A stretch of DNA of 64,000 nucleotides, from contig NZ_BMJV01000006.1 in assembly GCF_014643635.1 (NCBI RefSeq), forward strand, positions 310,001 through 374,000, written 5' to 3'. The notes beneath the pieces are model-generated. The model was not told the DNA's origin. It made no database searches and worked only from the letters and a program-made list of their open reading frames with translations. Position numbers and translations under genes: made by a program. Below, one piece after another: positions 1 to 9,514 of this stretch; the first letter of the stretch is position 1; the number at the start of each line of letters is the position of its first letter. This DNA comes from Salipiger pallidus (GTDB taxonomy: Bacteria; Pseudomonadota; Alphaproteobacteria; Rhodobacterales; Rhodobacteraceae).

Positions 1-495
1 GCTGGTGGTGGCGAAGAACCGGTCGGCACCCTCGGGGCCGAACTCCTGCAGGTAACCCTGCACCACCACATCGAGGTAGCTCAGCAGCACCGGCGTGTCG
101 GCGCGTGGGGCGATGCGGCGGTCTGGCGCAATCGAATAGATCGCCAACTCGGTGGCGCCGGGGGCCTCGTGGTGGATCGCAGAGCGCGCATCGAGCCGTT
201 CATAGGCGGCCTCGCGCAGGTCGAGCGCCGCCCAGCCATCCTCGGGGACCGGGGCGATCAGCCCCTCGATGGTGCAGTCAGGGTCCGGAACGGCGGTCAG
301 GTAGGCCAAAGGAGAGGAGGGGACCGACTGCCACGCCCGGCGCCAGCCAGTGGCCTTGGCGGGGTAGGGAGGGGTGAAACCATGGGTCTTGCGGTTCACG
401 AGCGAGCCGTAGCCAAAAAAGAAGGATTCCCTTATGGGTGTTTTGGCCCCTGTTTCGTTCGCGCTTTTGTAATTGATGCAAGTCAAATCATTCAT
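1..495 (-). CDS. gamma-glutamylcyclotransferase-like protein (3' end outside window)
   Basis: Partial gene whose C-terminal end lies beyond base 1. The visible product has the GYGSL nucleotide-free glycine loop typical of the gamma-glutamylcyclotransferase/AIG2-like fold, preceded by a run of three Phe, followed by a GWRRAWQ segment and an acidic helix region. The family cleaves gamma-glutamyl peptides or degrades glutathione; the exact substrate here cannot be told. The only in-frame ATG is at 495, which adds about two dozen residues before the usual family start, so the true start may be a non-ATG codon closer to the GYGSL loop. It is transcribed away from the Rrf2 gene and shares its upstream region. 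Confidence 0.7.
   Translation of the reverse strand, partial: MNDLTCINYKSANETGAKTPIRESFFFGYGSLVNRKTHGFTPPYPAKATGWRRAWQSVPSSPLAYLTAVPDPDCTIEGLIAPVPEDGWAALDLREAAYERLDARSAIHHEAPGATELAIYSIAPDRRIAPRADTPVLLSYLDVVVQGYLQEFGPEGADRFFATTS
473..486. promoter_or_regulatory. FNR/Dnr-like box TTGAT-N4-GTCAA
   Basis: TTGATGCAAGTCAA is a dyad matching the FNR-family consensus TTGAT-N4-ATCAA with one mismatch. It lies 65 bases before the GTG start of the Rrf2-type regulator and at the 5' end of the divergent cyclotransferase-like gene. FnrL or Dnr/NnrR-type regulators bind such sites in Rhodobacterales. Binding here is inference from the motif alone. Confidence 0.4.
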
Positions 496-551
496 ATCCA
501 GATCATGTATATCTGCCGGGGTCCCAGCATGTGATTCAAAGAGGTTGGCCC

Positions 552-1031
552 GTGCGCGTTACGAAAAGAACCAATATCGCCATCCGCGTCCTGATGTATT
601 GTGCCGCGAACTCCGACCGTCTGGTGACCAAAGCCGAGATTGCGGAGCGGTGCAACGCCTCGGAAAATCACTTGGCGCAGGTCATCAACCAACTCGCGCA
701 GCTGGGGTTCCTGCACACGCAGCGGGGCCGCAAGGGCGGACTGTCGCTGTCGCGCGGCGCCGGTGAGATCCGCGTCGGCGATGTGTTCCGCGCCCTCGAG
801 GCGCCGGTGCCGCTGGCTGAGTGCTTTGCCGACGTGGACAACACCTGCCCGCTCATTGACGCCTGCCGCCTGCGGGTGGCGCTGACCGAAGCCGCCAACG
901 CCTTCTACGCGACGCTCGATCCCATCACACTGGATTCGCTAATGTGCGACAATGCCGCCCTGATGGACATTCTCGCGCCGAATGGCGGGTGCCGCACCGC
1001 CGTCCCCGAGCGGGCGCTTGCAGCAGGCTGA
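552..1031 (+). CDS. Rrf2-family Fe-S transcriptional regulator (NsrR/RirA type)
   Basis: A 159-residue winged-helix Rrf2 regulator. Residues 1-80 hold the DNA-binding domain (MRVTKRTN start, RGRKGG wing). Cys91, Cys99 and Cys105 have the CX7CX5C spacing that ligates an Fe-S cluster in RirA and in some NsrR proteins. The NHLAQVINQL recognition-helix segment is more NsrR-like, while the N-terminus resembles RirA. The GTG at 552 is chosen because an AGAGG ribosome site lies about eight bases upstream; a longer start at 531 adds seven atypical residues. It probably senses nitric oxide or iron-cluster status; which one is not decidable from sequence. An FNR-like box lies upstream. Confidence 0.85.
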   Translation: MRVTKRTNIAIRVLMYCAANSDRLVTKAEIAERCNASENHLAQVINQLAQLGFLHTQRGRKGGLSLSRGAGEIRVGDVFRALEAPVPLAECFADVDNTCPLIDACRLRVALTEAANAFYATLDPITLDSLMCDNAALMDILAPNGGCRTAVPERALAAG

Positions 1032-1055
1032 GTTTCATCGTACCCTTGGATCACC

Positions 1056-1217
1056 GTGATGGGAGAACCGGTGCCGCTGATGTGGCCCGGTGCCGAAGGA
1101 GCAACCGCCCCGGAAACTCTCAGGCCACAAGGACCGTCATGGTGACAAGACTCTGGAGAGAGGTGCCCCGCGCACCCGCCGAAGGGATAGCGATCTCAGG
1201 CTGACGGACAGAGGGGG
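1056..1217 (+). ncRNA. tandem glycine riboswitch
   Basis: Two similar aptamers lie head to tail before gcvT. Aptamer I (about 1056-1145) has GGGAGA at 1061, the core GCCGAAGGAGCAAC at 1092 and CTCTCAGG followed by AAGGACC. Aptamer II (about 1147-1217) has CTGGAGAGA, the core GCCGAAGGGATAGCG at 1179, ATCTCAGG, and closes with GGACAGAGGGGG. This arrangement and the downstream glycine cleavage operon are those of the glycine riboswitch, which usually turns the operon on with excess glycine. A short hairpin (CGCGGGTTACCCGCG, from about 1226) sits between aptamer II and the gene and may be part of the expression platform. The second aptamer departs from the first in its CTCTCAGG block. Confidence 0.9.
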
Positions 1218-1299
1218 CATTCGGGCGCGGGTTACCCGCGCGGAATGTCCGGGGGCTTGGCCAGACGCCACATCCGGGCGAAAGGGATGTGAAGGGCGT

Positions 1300-2424
1300 A
1301 TGGACGAGCTGAAATCGACACCACTCCATGATCTGCACGTGGCGCTTGGCGCCAAGATGGTGCCGTTCGCCGGGTACGAGATGCCGGTGCAATACCCCAT
1401 GGGCGTGATGAAGGAGCATCTTCACTGCCGCGCCGCCTGCGGGCTGTTCGACGTCAGCCACATGGGGCAGGTGTTCCTGCGTCCCCATTCCGGCGACGTG
1501 GCCGATGCCGCGCTGGCGCTGGAACGGCTGGTGCCGGTTGACGTGGTGGGTCTGAAACCGGGCCGCCAGCGCTATGCCATGTTCACGAACGAGGATAGCG
1601 GCCTGCTCGATGACCTGATGGTCGCCACCTGCGCTTGGGACACCGGGCTGTTCCTCGTGGTCAATGCCGCCTGCAAGGAGGGCGACATCGCGCATCTGAA
1701 GGCGCATGTGTCGGACCTTTGCGCCGTGGAGGTGATCGAGGATCGCGCCCTGATCGCCCTGCAGGGCCCCGAGGCCGAAGCCGCCCTGGAGCGCCTTGTG
1801 CCCGGCGTTGCCGACATGCGCTTCATGGACAGCCGGGCGTTCGGAGACCTATGGATCTCGCGCTCGGGCTATACCGGCGAGGACGGTTACGAGATTTCGC
1901 TGCCCGCCGCCGATGCCGAAGCCTTTGCAAGGCAGCTTCTGGACATGGATGCGGTAGAGCCCATCGGGCTCGGGGCGCGGGATTCGCTGCGGCTCGAGGC
2001 GGGGCTGTGCCTTTACGGTCATGACATCGATGCGGGAACGACCCCGGCAGAGGCCGCGTTGCTCTGGGCGATCCAGAAGGTGCGGCGCGCCGATGGCGCT
2101 CGGGCCGGGGGCTTTCCCGGCGCAGACCGCATCCTGTCGCAGATCGCCACGGGGCCGGCGCGCTTGCGGGTCGGGTTGCGCCCCGAGGGGCGCGCGCCCA
2201 TGCGCGAAGGGGTCGTCCTGTTCGACGCGACCGAGGGCGGGGCAGAAGTTGGCCGGGTGACATCCGGCGGCTTCGGCCCCACGGTGGGCGGGCCGGTGGC
2301 CATGGGTTATGTGGGCACCCAAAACGCCAAAGCCGGCACGACGCTTTACGGCGAGGTGCGCGGCAAGCGGTTGCCCGTCCTCGTGACGGCTCTGCCCTTC
2401 GTGAAACAAAGCTACAAACGCTGA
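1300..2424 (+). CDS. gcvT: glycine cleavage system T protein (aminomethyltransferase)
   Basis: A 374-residue folate-dependent aminomethyltransferase that takes the aminomethyl group from the lipoyl arm of GcvH and gives ammonia plus methylene-tetrahydrofolate. The family segments KMVPFAGYEMPVQY near the N-terminus and LFDVSHMGQ follow directly, and the C-terminal barrel (GRVTSGGFGPTVGGPVAMGYV) is present. The reading frame is open upstream through the riboswitch, but the family N-terminus and a GAAGGG site fix the ATG at 1300. It is the first gene of gcvT-gcvH-gcvP and is presumably controlled by the riboswitch. Confidence 0.96.
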   Translation: MDELKSTPLHDLHVALGAKMVPFAGYEMPVQYPMGVMKEHLHCRAACGLFDVSHMGQVFLRPHSGDVADAALALERLVPVDVVGLKPGRQRYAMFTNEDSGLLDDLMVATCAWDTGLFLVVNAACKEGDIAHLKAHVSDLCAVEVIEDRALIALQGPEAEAALERLVPGVADMRFMDSRAFGDLWISRSGYTGEDGYEISLPAADAEAFARQLLDMDAVEPIGLGARDSLRLEAGLCLYGHDIDAGTTPAEAALLWAIQKVRRADGARAGGFPGADRILSQIATGPARLRVGLRPEGRAPMREGVVLFDATEGGAEVGRVTSGGFGPTVGGPVAMGYVGTQNAKAGTTLYGEVRGKRLPVLVTALPFVKQSYKR

Positions 2425-2456
2425 CAAAGACACGCTGACAACAAGGAGCCAGCGCG

Positions 2457-2816
2457 ATGAAATACACCGAGGAACACGAATGGCTGGAGGTCGAGGGCGA
2501 CCTCGTGGTTGTGGGCATCACTGCCCACGCGGCCGAGCAGCTGGGCGACGTGGTGTTCGTGGAACTGCCCGAGCCGGGCACCACGGTAAGCAAGGACGAT
2601 GAGATCGTGGTGATCGAGTCGGTGAAGGCCGCGTCCGACATCCTCGCTCCGCTCGATGGCGAAATCATCGAGGTGAACGAGGCGCTCGTGGATGACCCCG
2701 GCAAGGTCGGTGAGGATCCCGAGGGTGAGGCCTGGTTCTTCAAGATGAAGGTCGAGGACATGTCCGCGATGGACGAGCTGATGGATGACGCCGCCTACAA
2801 GGCGTTCATCGGCTGA
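2457..2816 (+). CDS. gcvH: glycine cleavage system H protein (lipoyl carrier)
   Basis: A 119-residue lipoyl carrier that shuttles the aminomethyl intermediate between GcvP, GcvT and the L protein. The lipoylation site is Lys57 within IESVKAASD. The N-terminal YTEEHEW is the family hallmark. An AAGGAG ribosome site precedes the ATG. It lies 32 bases after gcvT and 114 bases before gcvP, with a palindromic repeat element in the latter gap. Confidence 0.97.
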   Translation: MKYTEEHEWLEVEGDLVVVGITAHAAEQLGDVVFVELPEPGTTVSKDDEIVVIESVKAASDILAPLDGEIIEVNEALVDDPGKVGEDPEGEAWFFKMKVEDMSAMDELMDDAAYKAFIG

Positions 2817-2830
2817 TCCCGGTGGCACGG

Positions 2831-2893
2831 GGGCAGGGGGCTCTGCCCCCGTCCGCTGCGCGGACTCCCCCGGCGTATTTTGAAAGAGAAGAA
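2831..2893 (+). repeat. dispersed palindromic element, copy A
   Basis: Two hairpins followed by a conserved tail. Hairpin 1 is GGGGGC-TCT-GCCCCC (2836-2850); hairpin 2 is GTCCGC-TGC-GCGGAC (2851-2865); the tail (2866-2893) begins TCCCCCGGCGTATTTT and ends AGAGAAGAA. The same structure in reverse orientation is at 30052-30110, with a different second stem sequence that still pairs, and a shorter relative is at 5940-5990. It sits inside the gcv operon between gcvH and gcvP, so it may set relative expression, protect mRNA ends or be a REP-like element. Confidence 0.75.
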
Positions 2894-2930
2894 ACAGCGG
2901 GGCGCGGCCCCGGACGGAGAGGGTTTGCCC

Positions 2931-5777
2931 ATGGCATTCGAGCCAACCGACTACCAGCCTTACGATTTCGCCAACCGCCGCCATATCGGCCCCTCGCCCG
3001 CCGAGATGGATGAAATGTTCGCCGTGCTCGGGGTCTCGGGCCTTGATGAGCTGATCGACCAGACCGTCCCCAAGGGCATCCGTCAGGCCGAGCCGCTGGA
3101 TTTTGGGGCGGCGCTTTCGGAGCGCGAGATGCTCTGGCGGCTTGAGGAGGTGGCGGCGAAGAACAAGGTTCTGACCTCGCTTATCGGGCAGGGCTATCAC
3201 GGCACGATCACGCCCCCGGCGATCCAGCGCAACATCTTTGAAAATCCGGCGTGGTACACCGCCTACACGCCCTACCAGCCCGAGATCTCGCAGGGGCGGC
3301 TCGAGGCGCTGCTGAACTACCAGACCATGGTGAGCGACCTGACCGGGCTGCCGGTGGCCAACGCGTCGCTGCTGGACGAGGCGACCGCCTGTGCCGAGGC
3401 GATGACCATGGCGCTGCGGTCGTCGAAGTCGAAGGCCAAAGCGTTTTTCGTGGACGAGGGGTGCCATCCGCAGAATATCGCGGTGATGAAGACCCGCGCC
3501 GCGCCGCTGGGGATCGAGGTGATCTTCGGCGCGCCGTCCGAGTTGGATGCTGAGGCGGTGTTCGGGGCGATCTTCCAGTATCCCGGCACCCATGGTGGAC
3601 TGCGAGATGTGTCGGCCGAGATGACGGCGCTGCACGAAGCTAAGGCGGTGGGCATCGTTGCCGCCGACATCATGGCCCTGTGCCTGCTGAAGGAGCCGGG
3701 CGCGATGGGGGCCGACATTGCGGTGGGCTCGACCCAGCGTTTCGGTGTGCCTTTGGGCTTTGGTGGCCCGCATGCCGCTTACATGGCCTGCCGTGATGAG
3801 ATGAAGCGCGCCATGCCGGGCCGTATCGTCGGGGTGTCCGTCGATGCCCATGGCAATCGCGCCTACCGTCTTGCCCTGCAAACCCGCGAACAGCACATCC
3901 GGCGCGAGAAGGCGACGTCCAACGTCTGCACTGCGCAGGCGCTTTTGGCGGTGATGGCGGGGTTCTACGCGGTGTTCCATGGGCCCAAAGGGCTTCGGGC
4001 CATTGCCGAGCGTATCCACCTCAAGACCGTGCGGCTGGCCGAGGGGCTGGAGGCGGCGGGCTATGTTGTCGGCCCCGAAGGGTTCTTCGACACGATTACC
4101 GTGGAGGTGGGGCTGCTGCAGCGCGGCATCCTGCAGGCGGCGGTCAAGGAGGGCATCAACCTGCGCAAGGTGGGGCGCACCAAGGTGGGCATCACCCTTG
4201 ATGAAACCACGCGACCCGCGACCATCGAGGCGGTGTGGCGGGCCTTCGGCCTTGTGCGCAGGGACGAGGGAGGCGCGCAGGGCTGCCGCCTGCCCGACGC
4301 GCTGCTGCGACAGAGCGACTACCTTGGGCACGAGATCTTCCAGATGAACCGGGCCGAGACCGAGATGATGCGCTACATGCGCCGTCTGGCGGACCGGGAC
4401 CTTGCGCTGGACCGTGCGATGATCCCGCTGGGGTCCTGCACCATGAAGCTCAATGCAGCCGCCGAGATGATGCCGGTGAGCTGGCGCGAGTTTGCCGCGC
4501 TGCATCCCTATGCGCCGAAGGATCAGGCCAAGGGCTATGCGGAGATGATCCGGGATCTGTCGGACAAGCTATGTGCGATCACCGGCTATGACGCGATCTC
4601 GATGCAGCCCAATTCCGGCGCGCAGGGGGAATATGCGGGGCTTCTGACCATCGCCTCTTGGCAGCGCGCGCGGGGCGAGGGGGCGCGGGATGTGTGCCTC
4701 ATCCCGGTCAACGCGCACGGGACCAACCCGGCCTCGGCCCAGATGGTGGGCTGGAAGGTGGTTCCGGTGAAATGCGACGCCGAAGGGTCCATCGACCTTG
4801 CGGATTTCCGCGCCAAGGCCGAGCAGCATTCGGATCGGCTGGCCGCCTGCATGATCACCTACCCGTCCACGCACGGCGTCTTCGAGGAGACAGTGCGCGA
4901 TGTCTGCGCCATCACCCATGAGCATGGAGGGCAGGTCTATATCGACGGCGCGAACATGAATGCCATGGTGGGTCTGTCGCGGCCGGGCGACCTTGGCGGG
5001 GATGTGAGTCACCTCAACCTGCACAAGACCTTCTGCATTCCCCATGGTGGGGGCGGTCCCGGCATGGGGCCGATCGGGGTGAAGGCGCATCTGGCAGAGC
5101 ATCTGCCGTCCGATCCCCTTGGCGGCGAGGCTGGGCCAGTTTCGGCGGCGGCCTTCGGGTCTCCGTCGCTGCTGCCGATTTCCTGGGGGTACGTTCTGAT
5201 GATGGGCGGTGATGGGCTGACACAGGCGACGAGGGCGGCGATCCTGAATGCCAACTACATCGCGGCGCGGCTGTCGGGGGCATATGACGTGCTCTACAAG
5301 GGCGGCAAGGGGCGCGTTGCCCATGAGTGCATCCTTGACGTGCGGCCCTTCGAGAAAAGCGCAGGCGTCACGGTGGAGGATATCGCCAAGCGCCTCGTGG
5401 ATTGCGGGTTCCACGCGCCGACCATGAGCTGGCCGGTGGCCGGCACGCTGATGGTAGAGCCGACCGAAAGCGAGACCAAGGCGGAGCTCGACCGGTTCTG
5501 CGATGCCATGCTGGCGATCCGCGAGGAGATCCGGGCCATCGAGGACGGAACGATGGACCGCGAAAGCAACCCGCTCAAGCGTGCACCGCACACGATGGAG
5601 GATCTCGTGCGTGACTGGGATCGTCCCTATGGGCGCGAGCAGGGGTGTTTCCCACCGGGGGCATTTCGTGTCGACAAGTACTGGCCACCGGTCAACCGGG
5701 TGGACAACGCCTATGGTGATCGGAACCTCGTGTGTACCTGTCCGCCGATGTCGGACTACGCGGACGCGGCGGAGTAA
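2931..5777 (+). CDS. gcvP: glycine dehydrogenase (decarboxylating), P protein
   Basis: A 948-residue single-chain PLP enzyme, the usual length for the undivided GcvP. It decarboxylates glycine and passes the aminomethyl group to GcvH. The N-terminal half starts [14 protein letters not shown]; the C-terminal half carries the PLP-binding Lys699 in [17 protein letters not shown]. The start at 2931 is preferred over an upstream in-frame codon because GGAGAGGG lies seven bases before it and the family N-terminus begins there. Last gene of gcvTHP. Confidence 0.96.
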   Translation: MAFEPTDYQPYDFANRRHIGPSPAEMDEMFAVLGVSGLDELIDQTVPKGIRQAEPLDFGAALSEREMLWRLEEVAAKNKVLTSLIGQGYHGTITPPAIQRNIFENPAWYTAYTPYQPEISQGRLEALLNYQTMVSDLTGLPVANASLLDEATACAEAMTMALRSSKSKAKAFFVDEGCHPQNIAVMKTRAAPLGIEVIFGAPSELDAEAVFGAIFQYPGTHGGLRDVSAEMTALHEAKAVGIVAADIMALCLLKEPGAMGADIAVGSTQRFGVPLGFGGPHAAYMACRDEMKRAMPGRIVGVSVDAHGNRAYRLALQTREQHIRREKATSNVCTAQALLAVMAGFYAVFHGPKGLRAIAERIHLKTVRLAEGLEAAGYVVGPEGFFDTITVEVGLLQRGILQAAVKEGINLRKVGRTKVGITLDETTRPATIEAVWRAFGLVRRDEGGAQGCRLPDALLRQSDYLGHEIFQMNRAETEMMRYMRRLADRDLALDRAMIPLGSCTMKLNAAAEMMPVSWREFAALHPYAPKDQAKGYAEMIRDLSDKLCAITGYDAISMQPNSGAQGEYAGLLTIASWQRARGEGARDVCLIPVNAHGTNPASAQMVGWKVVPVKCDAEGSIDLADFRAKAEQHSDRLAACMITYPSTHGVFEETVRDVCAITHEHGGQVYIDGANMNAMVGLSRPGDLGGDVSHLNLHKTFCIPHGGGGPGMGPIGVKAHLAEHLPSDPLGGEAGPVSAAAFGSPSLLPISWGYVLMMGGDGLTQATRAAILNANYIAARLSGAYDVLYKGGKGRVAHECILDVRPFEKSAGVTVEDIAKRLVDCGFHAPTMSWPVAGTLMVEPTESETKAELDRFCDAMLAIREEIRAIEDGTMDRESNPLKRAPHTMEDLVRDWDRPYGREQGCFPPGAFRVDKYWPPVNRVDNAYGDRNLVCTCPPMSDYADAAE

Positions 5778-5998
5778 GTGGCATTTGTGGCGCGAGGGAG
5801 GGGGGATCGCTCGCGCCAAGGGGTGATGCCTTCGGGGGAAGGGATCACGCCCTGGCCTTGGAGGTCGTGAGCAGGAGACGGCGCGCGAGCGGGACGAAGA
5901 GCCTTTGCCATGCGGCCCAGCAGCGGGGTCCCTTCGGGAGCGAGAGGCGCTGCCTCTCGCGCTCTCCGGGATATTTCAAGTCAAAGGAAGCTGGGGGG
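5778..5998. other. hairpin-rich gcvP/phosphatase intergenic region
   Basis: No gene is seen in these 221 bases between two convergent genes. An 8-bp perfect stem GGCGCGAG/CTCGCGCC spans 5789-5817. A second stem-loop spans 5823-5848 (GTGAT and CCTTC pairing with GAAGG and ATCAC). Neither is followed by a long T run. They may end transcription from one or both sides. A relative of the dispersed palindromic element follows at 5940. Confidence 0.6.
5940..5990 (+). repeat. dispersed palindromic element, divergent copy C
   Basis: A 9-bp perfect hairpin GCGAGAGGC-GCT-GCCTCTCGC (5940-5960) is followed by a tail containing TCTCCGGGATATTTCAAG and ending AAAGGAAG, which parallels the tail of copies A and B (CCGG, TATTT, AAAG). 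Only one hairpin is clear here. Placement between convergent genes fits a terminator role. Confidence 0.5.
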
Positions 5999-6910
5999 TC
6001 AGGCCGGGGTGGTCTCCTGATCGTCCTGCAGGGCGGTCTCTGCGGGGCTGTCCAGCAGGAAGGAGAAGGCGTCGCGCAGGCGGGTCCATGTGGCCTTGTC
6101 GCAGGCGCTGAGCAGGTAGCCGTCGCGGTTGGCGGCGTTGTAGTCGCTGCCGTCGAGCATCGCCGTGTGGCCTCCGGCGCGTTCCGCCAGAAGCGCGCCC
6201 GCCGCGTGGTCCCACGGAGTGAGGCCAGTGGCGAGCACGAAGTCCGCGTGGCCCTGCGCCAGCATGCGGAATTCGTGGCAGGAGCAGCGCAGCGACAGCA
6301 ACCGTTCGAACCGGGGCATGAGCGCGGCCATCTCGGCCTGCTTGTCCTCGGGGAGCATGTAGAGCGGCAGGTAGCCCTGCAGCTCTTCGAGGGGGCCGCC
6401 CCTGGACGTGGTCAGCGGGCGGGCGTGGCGCTTGGTGGGCAGGATCATCTCGGCCGGGCCGTCACTGCCGCCGGCGATGAAATCGTCCAGCAGTGGATCG
6501 TAGAGCAGGCCGTAGACCGGCACGCCGAAGCGCAGCACCGACAGGATCACGCCGAAGGTGGCAAGCCCATGGGCATAGTTCCAGGTGCCGTCCACCGGAT
6601 CTATGGTGATGGCAAGCTCGGCATCGGCGACCTTGTCCAGCACCTCGGGGTGCTCGGCGACGTTTTCCTCGCCGACGATCAGCGCATTCGGAAAGAGGCG
6701 AAGCAGGCCGCGGGCGATCATCGCCTCGGCGGCGCGGTCCGCTTCGGTAACGAGATCCTGGCGCGAGGTCTTCTGCGCGATGTCCGACGCGTCGAGGCGG
6801 CGGAAGCGGGGCAGGATCTCGGCTCTCGCGGCGCGGCGCACGAGGTTCATGATCGAGTTGCGCTGCGCGAGGCTCAGGGTCGAGATCGGCATCGGCAGGG
6901 TGTCGGGCAT
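5999..6910 (-). CDS. inositol monophosphatase-family phosphatase
   Basis: A 303-residue member of the inositol monophosphatase family (includes histidinol-phosphate and inositol phosphatases). Metal-binding motifs are clear: GEEN near residue 80, DPVDGTWNY at 104-112, and WDHAAGALLAERAGG in the C-terminal half. The ATG at 6910 is chosen because GAGGAT lies about eight bases upstream; an ATG at 6952 adds 14 atypical residues. The substrate is unknown. The gene converges on gcvP and follows the ybbP-like exporter gene in the same direction. Confidence 0.85.
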   Translation of the reverse strand: MPDTLPMPISTLSLAQRNSIMNLVRRAARAEILPRFRRLDASDIAQKTSRQDLVTEADRAAEAMIARGLLRLFPNALIVGEENVAEHPEVLDKVADAELAITIDPVDGTWNYAHGLATFGVILSVLRFGVPVYGLLYDPLLDDFIAGGSDGPAEMILPTKRHARPLTTSRGGPLEELQGYLPLYMLPEDKQAEMAALMPRFERLLSLRCSCHEFRMLAQGHADFVLATGLTPWDHAAGALLAERAGGHTAMLDGSDYNAANRDGYLLSACDKATWTRLRDAFSFLLDSPAETALQDDQETTPA

Positions 6911-6988
6911 GGGGGGTATCCTCGTATCGGTTCGGCGAAAGGGGTCGGCCAAGGCTTGCCAGCCCCGGCCACCAATCGCAAGGCGGGG

Positions 6989-9514
6989 TCACTCCCGTGC
7001 GCGGAGAACCCGCGCCGGGCGCACGGCAAGTGGACGCCATGCAAAGCCGAGGCCGGCCAGAAGCGTCGCGATGATGCCGCCGATGATGATGCCGAAGGCC
7101 GAAGGCCACATCACCGCAAAGCTGGTTTCCATGACGAAGTGGCTCACCGCCCAGCCCCCGAGGATGCCCGCACCAAGCGCCACCACCCCCGCTGCCGCGC
7201 CCAGAAGGGCGGACCGCAGGGCAAAGCTTTGCAGGATGCGGGCGCGCGAGGCGCCGAGGGTCTTGAGCACCGCCGCCTCGTAGGTGCGGGCGCCTTCCCC
7301 GGCCGAGGCCGCGCCGATCAGCACGAGGAACCCGGTGAGCAGCGTCGCCCCGGCCCCCCAGCGGATTGCGGCGCCGATGCCTTCGAGCAGTTCGGCCACG
7401 CGGTCGATGGCGTCGCGCACGCGGATGGCGGTGATGTTGGGGTACTCGCCCGCAAGGTCGCGCAGGATCTGGCTTTCGGCTTCGGGCTCGGCATAGACCG
7501 TCGAGATGAAGGTGTGCGGCGCCCCCTGCAGGGCGGCGGGGTTCAGCGTCATGACAAAGCCGATCCCGGCGGTCGAGAAATCCACGTCACGGAAGCTGGT
7601 GATCGTCGCGGTGATGTCGCGGCCCAGCACGTTGAAGGTGATCTCATCACCAAGCGCGAGCCCGATCTCCTCGGCCTCCTCGCGGGCAAAGCTGATCTGG
7701 GGCGGGCCATCGTAATCCTCGGGCCACCATTCACCGCTCGTGACGATGGTGCGCTCGTCGGGAGTGGCGGCGTAGGTGATGCCGCGGTCGCCGCGCACGA
7801 CCCAGTGATCGCCTGCCACCTCGCGCGCATTGGTCCCGTTGATCTGGGTGATGACGCCGCGCAGCATGGGGGCGGTGTCGATGCGGCTGACGGCGGGATC
7901 GTTTTCCAGCCGTTCCATGTAGCCGTCGATCTGGCCGGGCTGGATGTCGACGAAGAAATAGGACGGCGCGACCTCGGGGAGATCGCGATCGATGGCGTTG
8001 CGCAGGTTGCCGTCGATCTGGCCGATAGCCGCCAGCACCGACAGGCCGAGGCCCAGCGACAGCACCACGGAGGCGGCGGTCTCACGCGGGCCGCCGATGG
8101 CCCCAAGCGCCCATCTCAGCACCGGGCGCCCACGGGCAGCAGGTGTCAGGCGGTGAGCCAGCGCGCGGATGCCGGTGGCCGCGATGGCAAGGATCACCAG
8201 CGCGCCGAGGATGCCCCCTGTGGTCCAGAGCGTGATCTGCGCATTGCCCGAGAACAGCATCGCCACGCCCACCAGCAGCGCCAGCAGCAGCACCGTCGCC
8301 ACCACGAAGCGGGTGGCGGGCAGGGCGCGGGCGCTGTCCAGTGCATCGCGGAAGAGGGCGGCGGCGCGGACCTCCTCGGTGCGGGCGAGGGGCCAGAGGG
8401 TGAAGAGGAGCGCGGTGAGGATGCCGTAGATCGCCGCTTCGAACAGCGGACCGGGGTAGAGCCGGAACAGCGTCGGGATCGGCAGCGAGTCCGCGATGAT
8501 CGGCGCGAAAAGCAGCGGGATGGCCGCGCCCAGTACGAGGCCGATGGCGATGCCGATGAGGCTCAGAACGCCGATCTGGATGAAGTAGGTCTGGAAGATC
8601 ACGGCACGGCTGGCACCGAGCGTGCGCAACGTGGCGACGACGGTGGTCTTTCGCGCGAGGTAGGCGCGTACCGCCGCCGACACCCCGATGCCTCCCACCG
8701 CAAGGCCCGAAAGCCCCACGAGTACGAGGAAATTCGCCAGCCTGTCGACGAAGCGGGCCACCCCCGGCGCACCGTTGCGGCTGTCGCGCCAGCGGATGCC
8801 GGTGTCTTGGAACCGCTCTTCGGCATCGGCGCGCAGCGCGTCGAGGTCGGTGCCCTCGGGCAGGGTCATGCGGTATTCCGTCTCGAACAGGGACCCGGCA
8901 GACAGCAGGCCGGAGCCGCGCAGCGCCTCGGTGCGGACCATGGTGCGCGGCCCGAGGCTGAAGCCTCCGCCGGCGTCATCAGGCTCGGTGACGATGATGG
9001 CCGACAGGGAAAACTCCTGCGTGCCAAGGCGGAAGCTGTCGCCGGGGGACAGGCCAAGCCGGTCCGCCAGCACCGGCGCCATCACTGCGCCAGGCAGCTC
9101 GCCCCCGTCCAGCGCCTGCGCCAGCGGCATGGCCGGGTCGAGCTGCATCTCGCCCAAGAGGGGATAGGCGTCGTCGACGGACTTGATCTGGGTGAGGCCG
9201 CGCTCCGGCCCCTCGGGGCCGTCGGCCACCGCCATGGAGCGGAAATCGGTGATCTCGGACACCCCTGTCGATATGCTCTCGAGCCAGGCGCGTTCATTGT
9301 CCGAGGCGAAGCGGTAGGTGAACTGCGCCTGCGCGTCGCCGCCGAGCAGGATGGCGCCCTGGTCGGCCAGCCCCGCTTGAATGGCGGTGCGCACCGACCC
9401 GACGCCGGCAATCGCCGCAACGCCCAAGGCAAGGCAGGCCAGGAAGATCCGGAAGCCCCTGAGACCCCCGCGCAGTTCGCGGCGGGCAAAGCGGGACGCA
9501 ATGCGCAGGCTCAT
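6989..9514 (-). CDS. ybbP: FtsX-like ABC transporter permease (YbbP type)
   Basis: An 841-residue inner-membrane protein with an N-terminal membrane anchor (residues about 22-42), a large periplasmic domain, clusters of membrane segments in the middle (VALVGL-type helices, LLFTLWPLART, LLALLVGVAMLF) and three more near the C-terminus. Two FtsX/MacB-type permease domains fit the YbbP family. Its start overlaps the stop of the ATPase gene by four bases (9511-9514), so the two are translated together. Together they form a type VII ABC system; the cargo is unknown, and lipid or lipoprotein handling is a guess. Confidence 0.88.
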   Translation of the reverse strand: MSLRIASRFARRELRGGLRGFRIFLACLALGVAAIAGVGSVRTAIQAGLADQGAILLGGDAQAQFTYRFASDNERAWLESISTGVSEITDFRSMAVADGPEGPERGLTQIKSVDDAYPLLGEMQLDPAMPLAQALDGGELPGAVMAPVLADRLGLSPGDSFRLGTQEFSLSAIIVTEPDDAGGGFSLGPRTMVRTEALRGSGLLSAGSLFETEYRMTLPEGTDLDALRADAEERFQDTGIRWRDSRNGAPGVARFVDRLANFLVLVGLSGLAVGGIGVSAAVRAYLARKTTVVATLRTLGASRAVIFQTYFIQIGVLSLIGIAIGLVLGAAIPLLFAPIIADSLPIPTLFRLYPGPLFEAAIYGILTALLFTLWPLARTEEVRAAALFRDALDSARALPATRFVVATVLLLALLVGVAMLFSGNAQITLWTTGGILGALVILAIAATGIRALAHRLTPAARGRPVLRWALGAIGGPRETAASVVLSLGLGLSVLAAIGQIDGNLRNAIDRDLPEVAPSYFFVDIQPGQIDGYMERLENDPAVSRIDTAPMLRGVITQINGTNAREVAGDHWVVRGDRGITYAATPDERTIVTSGEWWPEDYDGPPQISFAREEAEEIGLALGDEITFNVLGRDITATITSFRDVDFSTAGIGFVMTLNPAALQGAPHTFISTVYAEPEAESQILRDLAGEYPNITAIRVRDAIDRVAELLEGIGAAIRWGAGATLLTGFLVLIGAASAGEGARTYEAAVLKTLGASRARILQSFALRSALLGAAAGVVALGAGILGGWAVSHFVMETSFAVMWPSAFGIIIGGIIATLLAGLGFAWRPLAVRPARVLRARE

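Noticed and set aside
2412-4505. A long minus-strand frame opposite gcvH and gcvP
   Set aside because: No motif or ribosome site; the plus-strand genes are certain.
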